From SCTM01 sp965279655 (GTDB taxonomy: Bacteria; Pseudomonadota; Alphaproteobacteria; Rhodospirillales; Rhodospirillaceae), in NCBI GenBank assembly GCA_965279655.1, contig OZ257255.1, positions 1,984,001 through 2,048,000 on the forward strand: a stretch of 64,000 nucleotides of DNA. The letters are read 5' to 3'. Below the pieces are notes generated by a model. It did no database searches, was not told where the DNA came from, and was given only the letters and a program-made list of their open reading frames with translations. Of the stretch, positions 61,310-64,000 are shown in pieces. The translations under genes were made by a program, and so were the position numbers. Positions within the stretch are counted from its first letter, which is position 1. Every line of letters starts with the position of its first letter.

Positions 61310-62668
61310 TCAGCGGCGGAGATCGCTCGATGGAACGACGCGCCAAATCTTATTGCCGACGTCATCAGCGACCAGCAATGCGCCGGTGCGATCGAAAGCG
61401 ACACCAGCTGGCCGGCCATAAGCCTCGCCGTCGCTGTTAAGAAAGCCTGTCAAGAAGTCCATTGGAGCGCCTGAGGGCTCACCACTTGTGAATGGGACAA
61501 AGATTACCTTGTATCCGCTGCGGGGCCGCCGGTTCCATGAACCATGCTGGCCAACAAAGACGCCGTCCCTATAGCGCGTACCCAAACGGTCGTAAGTGTT
61601 GAATGTCAAGCCGACGGAAGCCGTGTGCGGCCCTAATGCGTAGTCCGGCATAATTGTTGTCCGCTGGAGATCTGGCCTCTGTGGTTGGACAAGCTCATCC
61701 ACACGCCCAAAATAAGTATAGGGCCATCCGTAGAACCCGCCATCTCGGACCGATGTCATGTAATCGGGAACGAGGTCGCTACCAATCAGGTCGCGTTCAT
61801 TGACCGCAACCCACAAAGCGCCGGTCACGGGATTCCAAGTGAGACCGTTTGGATTACGTAGACCCGATGCAAATACTCTGATCGTCATGGAGTCGAGATC
61901 GAGCTCAAGAATCGCTGCACGATTTACCTCCGATTCCAACCCATGTTCTCCCCGCTCACTATTTGCACCCACCGAAATATACAGCTTGGTGCCGTCTGGC
62001 GAGCTGAGCATATCTCTTGTCCAATGAAGATTTGGCTCTGAGGCGGGCAATTCTGCAATCCTCTGTCCAGCGCCGGATATTTGAAGATCTCCCTCGCCGT
62101 ACGGATGCATGACAATTGCATCCGTATTAGCCACGTAGAATTTGCCGCCAGCGAGGGCCATTCCGAAAGGGGAGTTTAAATTCTGAAGGAAGGCAGAGCG
62201 GATCTCAGCCACGCCGTCGCCGTCGGCATCCCGTAGCAATGTTATGCGGTTGGCACTGCGGACGCCGGAACCGGCCTGGCTGGTAACCCAGCCGCCCACC
62301 ACGCCCTCAAAGCTAATGCCCTCTTGTGGCCTCTCGGGGCGAGCGCTCTCGGCTACCAGGATATCGCCATTCGGCAGCACATGAAGCCACCGCGGATGAT
62401 CAAGCTTCTCCGCAAATGCGTTGACAGAAAACCCGTCCGCCGCAATTGGCTTCACTCCCTCTGGAAAGCCGACGGCCTTAGCAAAATTTATGGTCGGGAT
62501 GATGGTCTTATGTGGCGGGGGCAGCAGCGGATGCGGACCATATCCGTCGCGCACGTCCACGGTCGCTTCTTCCCAAGACAGCGCAAGAAGAACGAGCAAC
62601 ACGACAAGTGGACCAATCACAAGGACGGCCAAAATCGCTGCGGATTTCTTAATCATCGCGACTCTCAT
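61310..62668 (-). CDS. L-sorbosone dehydrogenase-like beta-propeller oxidoreductase
   Basis: A 452-residue protein with an N-terminal membrane anchor or signal (IKKSAAILAVLVIGPLVVLLVLLAL), then a six-bladed beta-propeller of the PQQ-dependent glucose/sorbosone dehydrogenase type: HPRWLHVLPNGDILVAESARP, NSPFGMAL, SVGANSERGEHG, NPNGLTWNPVTGALWVAVNERD and GSWNRRPRSGYKV. It would act in the periplasm. ATG 62668 overlaps the stop of the upstream Ltp2-type gene (ATGA). Whether it binds PQQ is not certain. No PQQ biosynthesis genes are in the window. Confidence 0.88.
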   Translation of the reverse strand: MRVAMIKKSAAILAVLVIGPLVVLLVLLALSWEEATVDVRDGYGPHPLLPPPHKTIIPTINFAKAVGFPEGVKPIAADGFSVNAFAEKLDHPRWLHVLPNGDILVAESARPERPQEGISFEGVVGGWVTSQAGSGVRSANRITLLRDADGDGVAEIRSAFLQNLNSPFGMALAGGKFYVANTDAIVMHPYGEGDLQISGAGQRIAELPASEPNLHWTRDMLSSPDGTKLYISVGANSERGEHGLESEVNRAAILELDLDSMTIRVFASGLRNPNGLTWNPVTGALWVAVNERDLIGSDLVPDYMTSVRDGGFYGWPYTYFGRVDELVQPQRPDLQRTTIMPDYALGPHTASVGLTFNTYDRLGTRYRDGVFVGQHGSWNRRPRSGYKVIFVPFTSGEPSGAPMDFLTGFLNSDGEAYGRPAGVAFDRTGALLVADDVGNKIWRVVPSSDLRR

Positions 62669-63822
62669 CGGCGCAGCAGGAGTGCACTTGTCGGCGCACC
62701 ATCGCTGCTCGTCACGAGGCAGCATTCCGCGTCCTTAACCTGATTAGGCGACGATCCGCGGATTTGGCGGACACCCTCTAAGATGTGGTTGTAACCGTGG
62801 GAGTATCCGTCCGAGAGGCTGCCGCCGGCGGTATTGATCGGCAAGCGCCCCCCCATTTCCAGCGCACCGCCGTCGCTAAATGCGCCGCCCTCTCCGAGCT
62901 TGCAGAATCCGTATGCTTCAAGACCTAAAAGGACCCATGGCGTGAAGGAATCATAGAATTGGGCTACGTCGACATCCTCGGGCTTGAAATCGCTATGCCG
63001 GAACAAGCGTTCAGCACAAACATAGCCTTGCGTATGCAACGGGCGCTCGCCGAAACAAGCAGCAAGCATGGATGAATCACTGTTCAGTGCCTGACCAAAG
63101 GCGTGCACCAGGACCGGCGCGCGTACTAAGTCACGCGCACGCTCCACTGACGTGAGTACGACAGCTTGTGCCATGTCGGTTTCGAGGCAGCAGTCATATA
63201 GACAAAGCGGCTCACTGACGAACCGGGCTCCAAAATAGATCTCGCGATCCAGTGGCTTTCCATGCATGAGCGCATCGGGATTGTTGTTGGCGTGCGCCCG
63301 GCAAGCGAGAGCAACATTCGCTAGATGGTCCCGTGTCCCACCGTACTCGTGCATATAGCGACGATAGAGCAGCGCAAGCTCGTCGGCCGGTCGGACTATT
63401 CCCCACGGACGGGTGAACATCTCCTTGTTACCCACCCGCTGGGAGGTCCCCATCCACGTCCGCTGTTCCGGCGCACTACGCTTTCGCGCCCGCCATGCGA
63501 CAGCAACCTGCGCCTGCCCTGTTGCGATCGCCATCGCCGCGAAGCCGACCGTCGCACATCCACCTCCGCCGCCGGCCGGAGAACGACAAAAGAACGTCAC
63601 ATCACCCATACCAAGATTACGCGCTATTCTCTCCTCGTCGGTTCTCTCAATAGCGAACGAGCACAGCGCATCAACTTCTGACGGGGATATTCCTGCATCA
63701 TCCAGGGCAGCGTTAATCGCAAAACACGCAAGCTCCTCTTCTGTCTCTTGAAGAAGCTTCCCAACCGCCGTCTGGCCAATGCCAACGATAGCGGCTTTGT
63801 CTTTTATAAGTTGCGCAGTCAT
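62665..63822 (-). CDS. Thiolase-fold lipid-transfer/Ltp2-type protein
   Basis: A 385-residue Ltp2-type protein. IVGIGQTAVGKL and CSFAIERTDEERIARNLG start the fold; the end carries NTAGGSLSDGYSHGYNHILEGVRQIRG with Tyr residues like those of Ltp2 aldolases, and no CGS thiolase Cys motif is seen. It should form an aldolase with the DUF35 protein whose stop codon overlaps its ATG (TAATG). It differs from the 35437 protein, in which the end reads RLHGHGLLHEA. The coupled DUF35-Ltp2-propeller order suggests one transcript. Confidence 0.88.
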   Translation of the reverse strand: MTAQLIKDKAAIVGIGQTAVGKLLQETEEELACFAINAALDDAGISPSEVDALCSFAIERTDEERIARNLGMGDVTFFCRSPAGGGGGCATVGFAAMAIATGQAQVAVAWRARKRSAPEQRTWMGTSQRVGNKEMFTRPWGIVRPADELALLYRRYMHEYGGTRDHLANVALACRAHANNNPDALMHGKPLDREIYFGARFVSEPLCLYDCCLETDMAQAVVLTSVERARDLVRAPVLVHAFGQALNSDSSMLAACFGERPLHTQGYVCAERLFRHSDFKPEDVDVAQFYDSFTPWVLLGLEAYGFCKLGEGGAFSDGGALEMGGRLPINTAGGSLSDGYSHGYNHILEGVRQIRGSSPNQVKDAECCLVTSSDGAPTSALLLRR

Positions 63823-64000
63823 TAGGTGATTTCTTCGTTGCCGACGGGCATCCAGCGCGGGAGCGTCACGTCGTCTGTGATCTTTTCAAACACGACTCTT
63901 ACACGCTGACCAATGGTTATACTGCCTGAGGGAACGCTGTTAATTGCCGCTCCCGGCAAAGCCACCAGGTTACCGGCCACTCGAATGGGCAAGTGATCTT
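63822..64000 (-). CDS. DUF35 OB-fold protein (partial, start beyond window)
   Basis: The C-terminal part of a DUF35 acyl-CoA-binding protein, open to the right edge. It reads VAGNLVALPGAAI, SGSITIGQRVRVVFEKI and DVTLPRWMPV before the stop. The VxVxFEx(12)P-x-W/F end matches the OB-fold of the DUF35 protein at 36764 (RVKVMFEQ.HDIWLPLFEP). Its TAA overlaps the ATG of the Ltp2-type gene by one base, so translation is coupled. The zinc-ribbon part lies outside the window. Confidence 0.8.
   Translation of the reverse strand, partial: DHLPIRVAGNLVALPGAAINSVPSGSITIGQRVRVVFEKITDDVTLPRWMPVGNEEIT

Noticed and set aside
1..64000. tRNA or rRNA genes, CRISPR arrays, insertion sequences, integrases or attachment sites
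   Set aside because: I looked for cloverleaf ends, regularly spaced repeats, transposase motifs and terminal inverted repeats and saw none; short RNAs could be missed by eye.

Overview
The window is a dense catabolic region of a moderately GC-rich Gram-negative bacterium. Two large TonB-dependent receptors, Tat-type and Sec-type export signals, a Bug/TctC-type solute receptor and several LysR/IclR/TetR regulators point to Pseudomonadota, most likely Alphaproteobacteria (sphingomonad- or rhizobial-like). A steroid-degrading gammaproteobacterium cannot be excluded. I found no tRNA, rRNA, insertion sequence, integrase or CRISPR array. About 56 protein genes and one decayed gene fill almost all of the sequence.

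Layout. 1-2853 (+): end of an HSL-type esterase, a LysR regulator and a luciferase-like monooxygenase. 2876-12290 (-): a long run with an alpha/beta hydrolase lacking its nucleophile, an exported FAD oxidoreductase, an SDR, a cytochrome c, a peroxiredoxin, a CobW GTPase, a small conserved protein, a hydantoinase-type cyclic amidohydrolase, a LysR and an SDR. 12514-14452 (+): a Bug receptor and an SDR. 14569-16044 (-): a Sel1-repeat protein. 16333 (+): a flavin reductase. 16927-19429 (-): two metal-dependent amidohydrolases. 19739-20300 (+): remains of a TfdA-type dioxygenase gene. 20436-28552 (-): TonB receptor with a clear terminator, SDR, two-subunit molybdenum hydroxylase, cytochrome P450 and a DUF2889 protein. 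28551-30788 (+): a double-length family III CoA-transferase. 30811-36630 (-): ferredoxin, two MFS transporters, a thiolase and a thiolase-like Ltp2-type protein. 36764-42793 (+, with IclR on -): DUF35 protein, SDR, TetR, acyl-CoA ligase, amidohydrolase. 42835-51608 (-): a beta-oxidation operon (SDRs, heteromeric acyl-CoA dehydrogenase, three crotonases, Nudix, aldehyde dehydrogenase). 52059-56968 (+): a second heteromeric acyl-CoA dehydrogenase, MFS transporter and amidohydrolase. 56991 to the end (-): acyl-CoA ligase, second TonB receptor, sorbosone-dehydrogenase-like protein, a second Ltp2-type protein and the end of a second DUF35 protein.

How it fits together (inference). An outer-membrane receptor and MFS permeases would import a hydrophobic substrate. 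P450/ferredoxin, the flavin monooxygenase and the molybdenum hydroxylase would oxidise it. CoA ligases and the CoA-transferase would make the thioester. Paired acyl-CoA dehydrogenases, crotonases, SDRs and thiolase or Ltp2-DUF35 aldolases would shorten it, and several amidohydrolase-2 proteins would hydrolyse or decarboxylate intermediates. Heteromeric acyl-CoA dehydrogenases together with Ltp2-DUF35 pairs are known from steroid side-chain and ring degradation. The substrate cannot be read from the sequence, and no ring-cleaving dioxygenase is present in the window.

The most interesting signals are the duplicated aldolase and dehydrogenase pairs, a perfect 23-bp palindrome upstream of one amidohydrolase whose left half recurs exactly upstream of the P450 gene, the half-inactive fused CoA-transferase, the nucleophile-less hydrolase and the decayed TfdA-type gene.
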